Position numbers and translations under genes: made by a program. This document shows positions 34,640-47,201 of a DNA stretch of 64,000 nt, piece by piece. Under the pieces are notes generated by a model. It was not told the origin of the DNA. It made no database searches and worked only from the letters and a program-made list of their open reading frames with translations. This DNA is from Salvator merianae (taxonomy: Eukaryota > Chordata > Lepidosauria > Squamata > Teiidae), in assembly GCA_003586115.2 (NCBI GenBank), contig QVOM02000101.1, forward strand, positions 25,836,901 to 25,900,900, in the 5' to 3' direction. The first letter of the stretch is position 1. Each line of letters opens with the position of its first letter.

Positions 34640-35716
34640 CTTGTTTAGTTCCTGTGCCTTTCTTAAAGGTAGATATATTATAGTAGATATGTTGGAGGTA
34701 GATATATTACAGTTTTTTAAATGACTATTTTAATGATAAATGAGTTCCATATACTATGCTGATTTATGATGATAGTAATCAATCATATTTATTAATGCAA
34801 GACTTAAATAAAATCATAATTAAAGACTGATAAAACATTTTTAAAAACCTGGTTTGTTTTTGATGTAACAAAGTAGAAGTTTATAGCACAGTCCTAAACT
34901 GCCAGTTCTGGTGCAGTCTACTTCAGCTTTGCAGTTACACTTCCATGCCTCTGAAGGCTAGGAATGAAACTTCCTAGCTTTGGGGAGGGGGATTGTTAGT
35001 GTGCTATTGTGCACCACTGAAAGGCACCTTCCAGTAGTCCCAAACATGGAGATGTGCCTTTTCTATGCCTTCCGTGTTCTGAATCAGGCCATTGGTCCCT
35101 CTGGTAGATCCAATTAATAGGGTCTACCAGACATCCAGATAAAGGTCTCCCTTAATCCAGACCTTGCTCTGTCTCATGCAGACAGAGTGGACCAGTGTGG
35201 GTTGTGGCCTTATGGAGTTAGTCATAATGCAGATCAACGTGGCCCAGAAGTGGACTACACAGATTCACAATGCAGATTAATAGTCCATGCAGAATGGCCC
35301 TATATCTGTGTTAGAGGCCATCATATTTTTTTCAGATTATCTCTCAAAGATTAGAAATGTGCCAAACTGGTTTGAGGATTACAGGATCACCACACACACC
35401 CTGGGAGATCCAGCTTGGCCCCAAACTGAGTGAGGCACTCTCTTTTCTGTTCATGTCACAAGTGAGCTGAAAGTCGTTAAGGCCAGTGACCCACCAAAAC
35501 CTCAAAACATGCTAGGCTGCAATAGCCTTTCAATAGTATTCTTTTCCAAATTCTGTGATGTTGTTCTTTAATAAAAACATATCTAATGAAATAGATGTTT
35601 TAGCATAAAGAATGCATATTAATGTAAATAACTTGTAAAAATGTACATACCGAGAACTTTAAAATAAAAGCTGCAAAACAATTCCAGAAACAGATTAATC
35701 TGTGTATAGAGTCGAA
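34640..35716. other. unassigned DNA with a possible MITE terminus
   Basis: The text AGTCCATGCAGAATGGCCCT near 35282-35302 resembles a family C/E right end, and AGGCCCTATGCAGATCTTG near 34401 could be the matching left end. The interior is unassigned. Confidence 0.35.
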
Positions 35717-36295
35717 GGGCCTTTTCACACTACGGCGGTGGAACGTTCTTGTCCGTTCGCTGGAACGGAGCTTTCGCACCACTGTGGGCGCACGCCTCAC
35801 CCGATCCGAACCACATTGTACCTGATTCGTACCTGATCCTGGGTAAGGCTAGACAAAAGTAAAAGCTTGTCTTCATTCCGACCTGCACGATGGAGCGAAG
35901 ATCGGGCACGCTGCTTTTGCACTCCCATCCACGTTTGAAATGGCAGCCGGGCATGGCTGGCACGGCTGCGCATGCGTGGTCCGAAGCTTCACACCGCGGT
36001 ACAAAGCTTCACACCCTGGTACGATGCTTCGTGCCTGGGATAGCCCTTTGGGCATGGCAGCCTAGCTGCTGTTACGAAGCCGGCTCCGTAAGGAGCCCTC
36101 TGGTTACGAAGCGGAGCTCAATGGTACGGAGTGCGGTACCGAACTAGCGGATGCCATCCACACTGTTCCCTCTGCTGGTCAGCTTCGGGTCCGTTCCTCT
36201 GGCTGGGAGTGCGAATGGCAGCCAGCGTTCTCCAACCCCTCTGGTCCGAAGCCAACTACTGGGAACGGACTACGGAGCTCAGCACGAAAAGGCCC
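35717..36295 (+). mobile_element. family A MITE copy A4 (579 bp)
   Basis: Same orientation as A1. Opens GGGCCTTTTCACACTACGG and ends CAGCACGAAAAGGCCC. The left end has the GGTGGAACGTTCTTGTCC variant shared with A2 rather than the A1/A5 form. The centre holds several CTTCAC/CTTCGTG and TACGAAGC motifs. More diverged than A1 or A5. Flanking triplets GAA and GAT. Confidence 0.8.
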
Positions 36296-38400
36296 GATAT
36301 CAGAGGCTTCATCCATATTGCCACTTGGAGAAATTCTGTAGTTGTCTAGGGTCAGGGACAGCTAATGCTCTTTCCCCCACTTGCCCCCCACACTGCCTCA
36401 TCCAGTCTGTCATATCAGGTCCAACCAAAAACTTCTCTGCTGTAAACATAGCTACTGCAGCAGCAGCAGCATTCCAGGCTCTGCTGTGACGGCTCACTGC
36501 TGCAAAGGGTCCCATGCTTCCTACCTCAGGTCCTGTCCCAGATCAGTGTGAAACGTGTTTTGTAAGATTTGATTGTCTCTAAAGCAATAATCCCAATGCC
36601 AGATATTCTGGTGCAGATAGGCTAGTATTTAGGTTGATGCAAAGATCTGTTCTCCAGAGGCATAGAATAAAATATTTCTGTCAGTCTTGATCCATACTGG
36701 CATCTATTGCTGCCAGCCATAGCCCTTACTGTTAGCAGCTCTTGGCATCATAGCTAGGGAGAAGCCCTAGTTAGCCTCCTTCGTTCAACATTTACTGATG
36801 AAGGTGAAAAAACATGTTAAACTATACAGTTGGATTTTTATTATTGTTAAAGAATATTGCATGCTTGGAATCTTATGGTTGTGTGGGAAAGTAAATTTGG
36901 GATTTACTGTCCTGCTTCAACAGAACCACTACAGAAAACCAGGGGGGAAAAAAAGATAATTTATTTCTTTTTGGTAAGAAAATCTCAGCAGCAGCTTATT
37001 CTTATCTCCTACAGTAAATAAGCATAATTGGCTAACTTATTTTTAAGTTTTACTCCAACGTATCATAAGGGACTTTAAAAAAAAAATGTGAACATGGCCT
37101 TTTTCCAAGGATAGACCTAATTAACCAATCTCCTACTACTCTGTTGTCCCTTGACAACAGAGATAATCCTGACCATGCATATTGAATCAGCCACAGATAG
37201 CAACTGCAAATGTTTTATTTGGCAAAGAAAATAGGTTAAAAAGCACACTCTGGGAAAAGTCCTAAAATTTCACTCTGTCATTTTTGATTGCTCATGTAAT
37301 ATGTTGCATATGCTAAGCGGTCTTCATTGCACAAGACATCTAGTTGGATCTATTGATTGGAAACACCATTCGTTTAAATCTGTAGTCAAAATGAACATTG
37401 CTAAATCTGTTCTGCGGAAGAGGCAACTTAAAAAGGAAAAACAGTTGGCTATGCATATGGCAAGGGTGACAGGGAAAAAGGGACAAAATTTCTGTAAGAA
37501 TGGTGAATAGCATTTCACTCTGTGTGCATAATATGCATAAATTGGATTCTGGCATGTGTGCTTCTGGAGGCTTGATCACTCATAGTGCTGTTACCCTTTT
37601 TTTTTTCCCCAAAAAGAAAATTAATAGTCAGTTAGAAGGTCTTGTCATAGATGATATCTCAAATCACAGAACTAAGTAAAACTGATGGTGCCTATGAATT
37701 TTAATGACTGGCCAAATTTCTGACCATGTTTGACTCTTGCAACCATTCATGCTGCAGAATTTCAATACCAATAGCAATAAATTGCTTTGTGTAATAGCAG
37801 CCTCTATCCTGCTGTTCTTGACTCTTTCGTTCCCATGGGATGAAATAGTGCAGGAATGCCTGCTGAAAGGTTTATGTTTGGCAGATGGTTTTCAAGGGCA
37901 TGTGAATCTGGGGGTGGGGGGTGTTACTGAAATAAGACATGTCCAAGATCCAGAGGGAAAGTAAGTCCTGGGTTTTAGTATAAAAGTGTCTTGAGGTTGG
38001 AAAGATGTGAGTAGAGTATAAAGATAATTATAACTTTGGATAATTATATCCTGTGTCATTTCTTATCAGCTAATTGATATATATGTTATTCAATAAACTA
38101 GATTTAGGCCATGTCCCCATTTGCCATTCCAGGGTGCTTCCATGGATTCAAGAAAGCACCAACTGCTGCCTTGTCTCCGGTTTTAACAGCATGAACACTG
38201 GTGGAGCTTTGTATCCTCTCTCCAAAGTGAAGATGAGGAGGTTGGTTGGTTTGGTTGGTTGGTTTTAATGGTACCTCCTCCAATGGTACTGTATAAGTAC
38301 AGTATTTGCACATGATTTGACCTTACACTGTTACATGGAATTGGGAAGAAGATCATTGACAAACCTAACCCACTTATCAGAAATTTCCATTTTCCAAGAA
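36296..38400. other. unassigned non-coding DNA (2.1 kb)
   Basis: No element recognised. A small CAG/GCAGCAG patch lies near 36453-36472. Confidence 0.45.
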
Positions 38401-38454
38401 ATGTATCTAGTAAAATTCTGTATTCATTAAAGATATTGGTAGGGTATTATTATT

Positions 38455-38487
<33 letters not shown>

Positions 38488-38535
38488 ATATCCCACCAAT
38501 ATCTTTAATGAATACAGAATTTTACTAGGTACATT
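38401..38535. repeat. ~46-bp inverted repeat around (TTA/TTG)n
   Basis: The left arm starts near 38401 (ATGTATCTAGTAAAATTC) and the right arm ends near 38535 as its near-perfect inverse. The loop is an ATT run followed by about ten TTG units (38447-38487). Confidence 0.9.
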
Positions 38536-38540
38536 TTACT

Positions 38541-38700
38541 AGTAATTGCAAGTAGATAAATAGGGAGCATCACATGGCGTGATGTGGAAGATAGACAGAT
38601 GTAAGCCTTTGGGCGAAAAATAACTTTGTAAGCCGCTTTGAGTCAGCTTCAGCAGAGAAAAGCGGGGTATAAAAACCAAGTTCTTCTTCTACTACTATTA
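38541..38700 (+). mobile_element. tRNA-derived SINE, 5'-truncated
   Basis: Contains the 3' half of the SINE at 12363: AGTAATTGCAAGTAG, TAAGCCGCTTTGAGTCAGC and GGGGTATAAAAACCAAG, ending in TTC and then ACT/ATT units. The tRNA-like head is missing. It starts only a few bases after the inverted repeat. Confidence 0.8.
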
Positions 38701-40620
38701 TTATTACTATTTAGTACATTCCTAGGTATACCTTGAAAATTGTTTCATCAGGCATGTAGCTTGGAAACAAAAATATATGAAACACTTCTGAAAACTCTGG
38801 TTCATTTATTGAAAGATTCTTGTCCCCTACCTTTGACATAGCATAAAACTTTAATCCAAACTTTGTTACTGGCTGCCTGAATTTATGGTGAATTCTAAAT
38901 TCAGCCCACAGTTACAAAATCAGATACACTATTTTAATGTGCCTGTACAGTAAAAACCTAGGGTCCCTCTAGACAGTGCTGGGAAAATGCTGGCCCTTTC
39001 CCTTTACTGAGGGAAAAGGGGCTGCAAGAGCTACTTCGATACAGCCTAGGATTGATCCCATTTCTTTTCTTTTCTTTTTTCTTTTCTTTTTTTTTAAAAA
39101 ATATTTTCTTTCACTCTTCATTTTTAAATCTCTTGTACAATGTATAATGAATGTAAGTTATTTACGAAAGTAAGGTTTGTGGGACTTTTACAGCATGTTC
39201 AAGGAATCAAGGGAATGAGTGCAATGTTTTCTCAGTCTTGGGCTGCACCCATTTGGACAATGTAAAGTGCCTGGTGGTGCTCCCAGAGGTACAGCACTCC
39301 ACCAAGATTTTCTTTGTGCTTGTGTTTGGTACAGTGGGTTAATCATACACCTGACAATAATCCTACCAAATCTCTTACTTTGTTCAAGTGTACCTATGAG
39401 AACTGATGCTGTTTTGAAGGCAAGGGTGGTCACACCAAATATTGATCTAATTTAGTCTTTTGTCAATTCACTTTGCATTTTGTTAATTGATAAAAAATAA
39501 ACTAACACTTCTATTTTCAAATCTCAGTTCAGTTTGAAGGCTACAGAGCACCTGAAAAGATTAGTTTTGATGTCTCTTCTTCCTCCATTACTCCAATGAT
39601 AGTCAAAGGTTGTCATACAAAATTAGTTCAAGGTTCCTTATATTGGCAGATGAGTGTAGAGGAGAATTTTAGCAAGTGCTGCCTGAGCTACCAAAATTTT
39701 ATATAGCAACACAAATGTCAGCAGCCTATTCCTTTTATAATGTCCTTTTGTACCCTTACCCTGATGAAAAACTAATTCTAGGGAATTCCAAAGCTTACAA
39801 ATACATTTTACATGTTAGTCAGCTTGACAGAGATATCATTTCAATATTGATTTTGTATATTATATGTTCTTGTGGACCAACATGTAGAAGATATAAAGAC
39901 AGTTTGTCTTTAGAAGCTCTTTAAAAATCATAAAGGTGCATCTTCTCCTCCCATGATGGTTTTCATCAGTGTCAGACCCTTGGCTTACATACCTGCGGCA
40001 GAGGATGGAGACATAGCCATTGTGTTAAAATATATTATCCCTAGACAGCACGTCACCATTCATAACAATTAGTTGTTGCAGTTTCTGAAGGCTAAACCAT
40101 CCTAGGCAGGGAAAAAAAAAATCTCATTCATAAGCTGCACTGGCACTTAATAGCATAAGAGTAAAGGATTAGGCTAGAATGCATGGCAAGATTTCTGGAT
40201 CTCTGCAGAAGTGCCAGCCTAGCCTACCTTTGAAGTGAGGCATCTCAATTTGCACTCCAGGGGTATTTCAACTGTAGCTCCAGAAATGGCTTAGAGCATT
40301 CTGTGAGTCACTCCTTCCACAGGAGCAACCCTGGCTTGCACACTATTTGTAGAACAGTTTTAACTGCTTTACAGAAAGGGCAATCCCAAGCATGTTTTCT
40401 GCACTTTGGAACAGGCCAAGCACAGGTGAAATGCAGCCATTGGACACCAGAGAAGGGTATGCCCTTCCTTGGTGCACAATGGCATGCAAACCTAACATTC
40501 CCAGAGTACCACTGACATAGTCCAGATGGGTTGTGTGGATGTTGCCTATGAGGCTGTGTTCAAATTCTGAATGAGAATTTGATAGCTGCTGGGACCTCTA
40601 ATCACTACACTGCAGTAGAT
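38701..40620. other. unassigned non-coding DNA (1.9 kb)
   Basis: Holds a TTTTC-rich run near 39061-39105. No gene recognised. Confidence 0.45.
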
Positions 40621-41210
40621 GGGCCTTTTCGCACTGTAGCGGTAGACCGTTCCAGTCCACTCGCTAGAACGGAGCTTTCACACTGCCGCGGGCGCGCGCC
40701 TCACCCGATCCTGACCGCTTCGTACCCGATCCGAACCCGAAGCTGGATAAGGCAAGACAACAAAAAAGATGTCTTCATCCCGACCTGCACGATGGAGCGA
40801 AGATCGGGCATGGTGCTTTCGCACTGTTGGCCTCGGCGTCGGGCGTGGCTGTTGCGGTTACGCATGCACGGTCCGCTGCTTCGCATCCGGGGTGCAAAGT
40901 TTCCGTACCCCGCTCCGCTGCTTCATAACCCGGTACGAAACTTCGTACCCGGGATAGCCCTTTCGGCTGAGTAACCGAGCTGCCATTACGAAGCCAGCTT
41001 CGTAACCAGCCCTCTGGGTGCGAAGTGGATGCGAAGTGGGTACGAAGCGGGTGCGAAGAGGGTACCGAACTAGCGGCTACCGTTCGCACTGTTCCCTCTG
41101 CTAGTCGGTTCCTCTGGCCGGGAGTGCGAATGGCACCGAGCGTTCCCCAACCTCTCCGGTCCGAAGCCGACTACTGGGAACAGTCTACCGAGCTCAGTGT
41201 GAAAAGGCCC
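40621..41210 (+). mobile_element. family A MITE copy A5 (590 bp)
   Basis: Closest relative of A1, roughly nine in ten bases alike by eye. One gap of about 18 bases near 41100 removes the GCTTCGGGTCCG block. Ends are GGGCCTTTTCGCACTG and CAGTGTGAAAAGGCCC. It retains more CpG than A1, suggesting recent arrival. TACGAAG motifs are dense at 40925-41060. A 131-residue frame crosses it but is not conserved in A1. Confidence 0.85.
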
Positions 41211-43158
41211 ATCATCTGCATAATCCTCCATCTCAGGCTGCCTTCACATGCAGAAAAGGGGGGGAAAGCACCTCTTGCAAGTAAGATCAAAAACATGCCA
41301 GCCTGTCCCTTCCCCTCTCATGGACATGCTAGGCTGGAATGAGAACATGAATGCAGCATGCTACTAATTCCAGGATTTTTGAGTCACTTTTTTGTTTATG
41401 TGAACGCATCCTCAAGGTGCATCTTCATGGCACCCCGAAGGGGTGCAAACTATATGTAGCCATATCTGATGATCCTATCACTTGAATGGAAGTCATGGTG
41501 TATGCAGATCTGCACCCCTCCTGTCCAGCGGCAGCCGCTGCTCCTGTCCTTCCAAGCTTCAAAGCCTGGAGAAATCTTTGGGGGGTGCTCTTTCAAGTTC
41601 CATTTGTGCATGATCAAGCATCAGGCATGAAATGACTGCAGAAGTTGGCTATTTTCTGACTGATGCTTTATTAAGTCAGGTACAAAATAATGAAAGCAAC
41701 CCTGCCATCACTAACTTTCCAAATGTTGGCAGCAGAGGTGGAAGAAGGCAGCAAGCACCCTCAGAGTAATTTTTAATGCTGTGCATGAAAGACACCTCCT
41801 AGGACACTTTCCACCCTTGGGGCTGAGCAGCAGGCCTAATAATTCACTGGCACAAAGATGCCATGCTCCATGGTCCCTGTCCAGATGCTACACCTAGCAG
41901 TCCTTTTTCTCTCCAGTTGTCTGGATGCTTTCTCTGTCACTGTCTTGGAGAAAGGTTCCTAGAGTTTCTCATTTCAAGGATAGTAATAGCAGGTGTTGAA
42001 AACATTATATGTACATATATACCTTCACATTACATTCTCAGCACTTGGTTTTAACTTCTTCATAGGAGTTTCAGGCAGAATTCACATATGTCCGTTGTCC
42101 CCAGCTGATTATGGGCTGGATCAAGCAATCTGGTCTAATATCGGAGGTGCAGCCAATGACTTAGGAGCCAAGCACTCAGTCTCCAAAGTTTCTGGCTTTT
42201 TTTGGCAAGGGGGAACACTTAGAAGTAACCAACTTTCAGCAGAAGCCTGTGAAATGGTGCTGGGCTCCATGAATCTAGTAGATTATCCCAGCCACTTGTG
42301 ACATCCATATATGAGCAGCTGGGTCAGTCTACCACCAGGGAATACTCAGATGACTGTTTTTAAGCAGTCTCCCACTGGAGTTGATTGGCATCATATTCTC
42401 TCTGGAGCTCCTTCCAGTGTCAAGTGCACTGTGTACTGTGTAGATGGAGCAGCCCTGTGTGGAAACAGTTTCAGTCCCTCAGGACTGTGTCTTCATTAGA
42501 TCCCTAGTGCTATCCTACAATATGTAATGAATAGCAGCTATTTTATTCAGATCCATAGCTATCAATAAGGAAATGTGTCACATGCTTTGAACTCTGATCT
42601 GGGTATAATTTGCATTGAACTTATCAGCATTTACCAATGAAATGTTGTTGTTAAGATTAGGATTTGTTTGAAATCTATTTAATTGTGACCAGATTGTAAG
42701 TGCAGTTCTTCCTTCTTTGTCAAACTCATTCATTCTAGGAAACCACTGACCAACACAAATCATCCTAGCAGAAGTGGAGGTGACTATAAATTCCCCTACA
42801 TGAAAATTTCCCTAAGTATCAGAAGTGCTTCCTACAATCTGACTTTACCTTGTGTAGTTCCACAATAAATGAGTTTACACATGACACCCTTATGATGCTG
42901 TAAGTGAACTTTGAGGTTGAAGGCTCCACACGACTCTGCCCTCTCAAGGCATAGTAAATGTTGATATGAAATATATCAAAAAAATAAAATAAAATCATAC
43001 CTGTGTACAGGTAAGGCACAATCAAACATAAGAAACGGGCTGGAGGGATCTGTGACCATTTTCAGCTTTGGGACTTGATATTTGGTTCTGGAAACCAGCC
43101 TAGCTTCACAAGGAAAATGTGATGAGGAAATGCCTGAAGTTGGCCATGAACATTCCTG
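41211..43158. other. unassigned non-coding DNA (1.9 kb)
   Basis: No element or exon recognised; frames of up to 102 residues look random. Confidence 0.45.
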
Positions 43159-43421
43159 TAGGGATGTGCTGAACCTGTTTGAACCTATGCAGATTGAACA
43201 GGGGTGTCTGAAATGTTCAAAACTGAACTGAACAACTTGTCTATTCAAAAACAGAGCTTGAATTCAAACTGAACAAAGGGTGTTCTAATGAAACTAGCAA
43301 AAACACTCATTTGAAACAAGGTTCAAAGTTGTTCACATTGATCTGCCCTGCTACTCACAGAAAAAAAAATAAAAATTCAGATTTGAACCAAATAGCAATT
43401 TTTAGTTTCTGCATATCCCTG
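43159..43421. mobile_element. hAT MITE, related to 34038
   Basis: Ends TAGGGATGTGC and GCATATCCCTG bound 263 bases. The body has many GTTCA/TGAAC motifs, as in the split copy at 46102. The 8-bp duplication is too worn to confirm. Confidence 0.65.
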
Positions 43422-44137
43422 ATTGCCTAATTTTCATATGTATATTGTCTCTAGACCTTTCCCAGAATGTAACTTGTTTGGCTGGTTACACACAACATCA
43501 GCATAATCTTGTCAGCCTCGGGCAGGAAGACTCTGTACTAACAATTAAATAGTTCATCATGAGTGAGGGGCAAAGTGAGCATTTCTGAACATATCAGATT
43601 TAATTTACACCTTTTAATGGCCATCCTAGAGTGATCTGAACTGCATACAAGTCTTTGTAAGGAACATTTTCCCTGCAACACCTGTAAGAATATGACCTCA
43701 GCATACATTTTTGAGTATAAAAAAGGAGGTTTGGACTAGTTTGTGTCAGTATGCAATAACAGAAGATTGGGAGCTCTCACTGTGTGTGTATGTATGCATG
43801 CTTGACATTCACTTTCTCCAAAGGATTAACTTCTCTGGCTGAAATCACTACCCTGGGGCAAAGAAAGATCCATGCCATCTCTCTCTAATCCTGAGGCTTT
43901 TGAGCTTTCTGTCACTGCAGAGTTTGGGGATGTCCCATCCTTGGAGGTACATTAACATCAAACTGGGCACAGTTAGCTAATCTGCTAATTATAACATCCT
44001 ACTTGGCTTGAGTCCGAGCGGATATTCTTAGCAAATTAGTTTTCTGGACCTTCTACCCTACTGATTGCTGGTTTTGGTAATCTCTTTCAAACCTTGAAGC
44101 AGAGTCACCAGAGTGTTGGACCTTTGCCTGACCTTAG

Positions 44138-44186
<49 letters not shown>

Positions 44187-45035
44187 TCTTTTTTCTTTCC
44201 TAGAGATTTAAGCCAGGCAGCCACTTATTAAAGCCTTAAGCTGTTCCAGCCTTCTACTCCTGACAGGCAAAAACACCAGAGAACTAGTAAATTCATTCCC
44301 ATTTTCCACTACCTGCTACTGTGATTTTCTCCTTTTTATAGGAAGAAAAACACTTGTAGTCAACAAGGCAGAAGAGGGAGGTGGCACAATTGAACCCCAA
44401 TTGATGTCTGAGGGTATTCATTCAATTTTAATATGAGAGGGAAGTAGCTGTAAATCTAATAATCATGAGGATTTAACTCATCCTGCTGGTGGCTCAGCCC
44501 ATTGAACCACTACCCTCCAATTGTTACAGTACTCAGAACTTATAAGCCTGAGAGCAGTCTTCCCCAGTGCTCATAGTAACATCTTCTGGCTCTAAAATCC
44601 CACTCTTCTTCCAATTAGGAAATGTCCTTTCCATCTGCCTTGCAACTTCTGAATTTCCATTTGAACAAACATTTATCCTGCCATTTGAATTCTTTTTCTT
44701 GGTTGCTAATTCCCACTGCTACTTTGTATTCTTGTAAATAAAGACATTTTTTGTGGTTTTCTTTGATTTTAATAATAATAATAAAAACTTGTATTCCAAA
44801 ACAGCCTATTTATTTCCTCTTCCCTAAGGTTCAGCAGTCAGTTGAGTGCCTGCAGAACCCTGAGTTCTAAAAGATCCCATGTTTCTGAGCACATGAAGAA
44901 TGGCAGAGAAATATTCATAATGATGTGCTTGATGAGCTACAGTGCTGTAAACGTAGAGTGGGAGTAAGCACTCTTTTCAGTGCTCCAGTGCATCACAGCC
45001 ATCACTCATGCAACTCACCTCATGTCATGTTCTTT
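43422..45035. other. unassigned DNA with a (CT)n tract
   Basis: A (CT)n run of about 40 bases lies at 44141-44180. The remainder is unassigned. Confidence 0.5.
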
Positions 45036-45243
45036 GGTCCTTTCTGCACTTGATCAAGTGCCTTCCTAGTATGATTAGTCTGCATTGGACTAGTATTATC
45101 CCAGCCCAGAACTGTTCCTAGGGGCCATTATCCTGGTTTATCAGTAGACTTGATTGAAAAGGTCTACAATCATCCTGGCTATTTATTCTGCTCCAGACAT
45201 CAGTGCTTCTGGACTTGGTCCTCTTTGTAGTGCGGAAATTATC
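45036..45243. mobile_element. family E MITE (~208 bp)
   Basis: Opens GGTCCTTTCTGCACTTG. The right terminus is a worn inverse (TAGTGCGGAAATTATC). The interior holds CTAGTATTATCCCAGCCCAG and is unlike A or B. No coding capacity. Confidence 0.5.
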
Positions 45244-45303
45244 TTCCAATAAACACAACTGGAAACTAACTGACATGGATGCTGGAAATAAAAGGAAACA
45301 AAG

Positions 45304-45340
45304 GGCCTGTTCGCACTGTCCACGCTAGAATGTGCTAATT
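45304..45340 (+). mobile_element. family B left-end stub
   Basis: GGGCCTGTTCGCACTGTCC and CGCTAGAATGTGCTAATT match the first 37 bases of the element at 46270. Similarity stops abruptly inside the hairpin. Confidence 0.75.
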
Positions 45341-46101
45341 CTCATGTGGGATATGTGCTTTTTAAATTAAAATAAATATATATATGCACCTAAGACATTA
45401 ACGAATGTCCCATTTGTGCCAAAGCAAAATGTGTGTGTGTTTTATTCTAGCACCTCTCAGATTTCCCTTGAGCCAAAGCATACATTAAACCAACATCAGA
45501 ATGCTGTCTAACACAAAATTCACAGAAGATACCTACAAAAATCTTTAGCACTAGTATTTCTACAACAGCAATGTGTTTTGCAAGTTCATTTTATTTTATG
45601 AGCCTCAAATGACACATTTTCTACACAAGGGATAATATTACTTCATTTTCATAAGATGAAAATGTTGCTCTTTTGGCTAACCATTGTAACAAAAGGTTTA
45701 TGGTTTGTTATGGTTTGTTGAAAGACTTGATATCTTGATAACTCTGGATAAAGTACCTATAAAACAAAGCCTATGGGAAAATGTTCCTCCAGGAAGCAAG
45801 AACAAGTTGTTATAAAGATGGAAAAGATGCTCAGATAATTTGTATAAAGTTGTAGTAGCGCAAGAATGTATTATCTCCTGTAAATCACTAGAAGCTAAAC
45901 CTTCAGCTAGGGAATGAACATATCCAAAAGCACTTAGTTCACAATTGCGCATTAAAGCACTAATATTAATGATTGGCTAATAAATCCTATTTCCTGATTT
46001 CAGGTTTCCTTCATTTATATCCCATATACTGAAGCTACAGTGAAACAGGCGGTAGTGGCAGGCAAGGGTGACCACAACTGAACACTGAAATGGGTGAGAT
46101 T
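45341..46101. other. unassigned non-coding DNA
   Basis: AT-rich with a short TG run near 45430. No gene recognised. Confidence 0.5.
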
Positions 46102-47201
46102 TAGAGATGTGCCAAAGTGATTCAAATTTGAACTGGTTCAAACTGAATGGCGTGATTTGACAGTTTGAATTTGAACAAAATCACCTCTAAGTACTGGGGA
46201 GGGAGTCTCTTTTAGTTCAAACCAAACCAAGGGGATTCAGTCAAAATGGGATGAACCACCAGGTTCATTGGGCCTGTTCGCACTGTCCACGCTAGAATGG
46301 GCTAATTAGCCCATTCTAGCGTGGAACAGACCCCATCGTGCAGACACCGTCTGCACAATGGGGCCTGAAAACAGACCCCCAAGCTGGATAATGGCATTCA
46401 CCAGTGCAAATGCCATTAGCCAGCCCGATGCTCGCGACAACAGCGGCCAGCAAGCGTCAGGCTGCTGCCAAGGCAACCGGGAGGCCCACGCGGTGATGAC
46501 ATCATCACAGCGTGCCGTGCGGGCCTCCCGGTCGCCTTGGCAGCAGCTTGACATTTTGTAGGCTGCTGCTGTGGCGACCCCCATTCGCGCCCACAATCGG
46601 GCACCAGAACGCCGGACGGGGCACAGCGACGCCTCGTCCAGCATCCCTGGCCCAATTGCGGCGGCATGGGCTTGATTGAAACCTCGTACGGGCCCATTCG
46701 GCCCGTGCGAAGCGGCGGACTCCATTGCCCATCATGCATTGTGTGATCACATGATCACACAATGCATGATGGGCGGGCCAATTGCCCAGAAGATGGCCGC
46801 CGCCGTGGACGAGAAGGTAGGTGCGAATGAATCCTCACCTGAAGCTCATTTTGAGCTTCAGGTGAGGATTCAGACAGCTACTTTCTTGTCTGGCGCTAGT
46901 AGCGATCGGCAGCGGATCAGGTCCGCTGCCGGTCGCTACGAGCGTCTACATGTGCGAAAGCACTTGACTAGTGGGCATTCCTGACGCTCACTACTGTCAA
47001 GTGCAAAAAGGCCCAATGTGAACCACTTTGAGTTCATTAGTATTGTGCCCTTTTAAAGGGCTTTTTAACATGTATTTTTAAGTGTAGAACCAGGTCAAAA
47101 CTGTTTGTCCCAGATCATCTTCATTCAATTTTGAACAAAGCCACACGTGATTCAGTATGATTTGAACTGAACCACCATTTTCAAGTTTGTGCACAGCTCT
47201 G
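46102..47201. mobile_element. hAT MITE split by a nested insertion
   Basis: Ends TAGAGATGTGCC and GTGCACAGCTCTG are hAT-like. Without the inserted family B element (46270-47014) the host is about 355 bp. Flanks GTGAGATT (46094-46101) and GTTAGATC (47202-47209) match at six of eight bases. The body is rich in GAACTGA/TTCAAA motifs, as at 43159. Confidence 0.8.
46270..47014 (+). mobile_element. family B MITE, long hairpin-rich copy (745 bp)
   Basis: Opens GGGCCTGTTCGCACTG and closes GTGCAAAAAGGCCC. It is CpG- and GC-rich and inserted inside a hAT MITE. Five hairpins stand in series: 46286-46325 (40-bp perfect palindrome), 46461-46547, 46727-46774 (two 23-base arms, 2-base loop), 46829-46871 (20-base arms, 3-base loop) and 46894-46944. 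Flanks ATT and AAT. The 139- and 107-residue frames crossing it show no domain. Confidence 0.85.

Noticed and set aside
40579..40974. 131-residue frame over family A copy A5
   Set aside because: Not conserved in A1 or A4, and the element has TIRs and no transposase-like motif.
41993..42301. 102-residue frame as a possible host gene
   Set aside because: No domain, no splice context, no start-site support, and a length expected by chance.
46306..46725. 139-residue frame in the long B element
   Set aside because: It crosses a hairpin, so both strands are open; composition is that of GC-rich palindromes.
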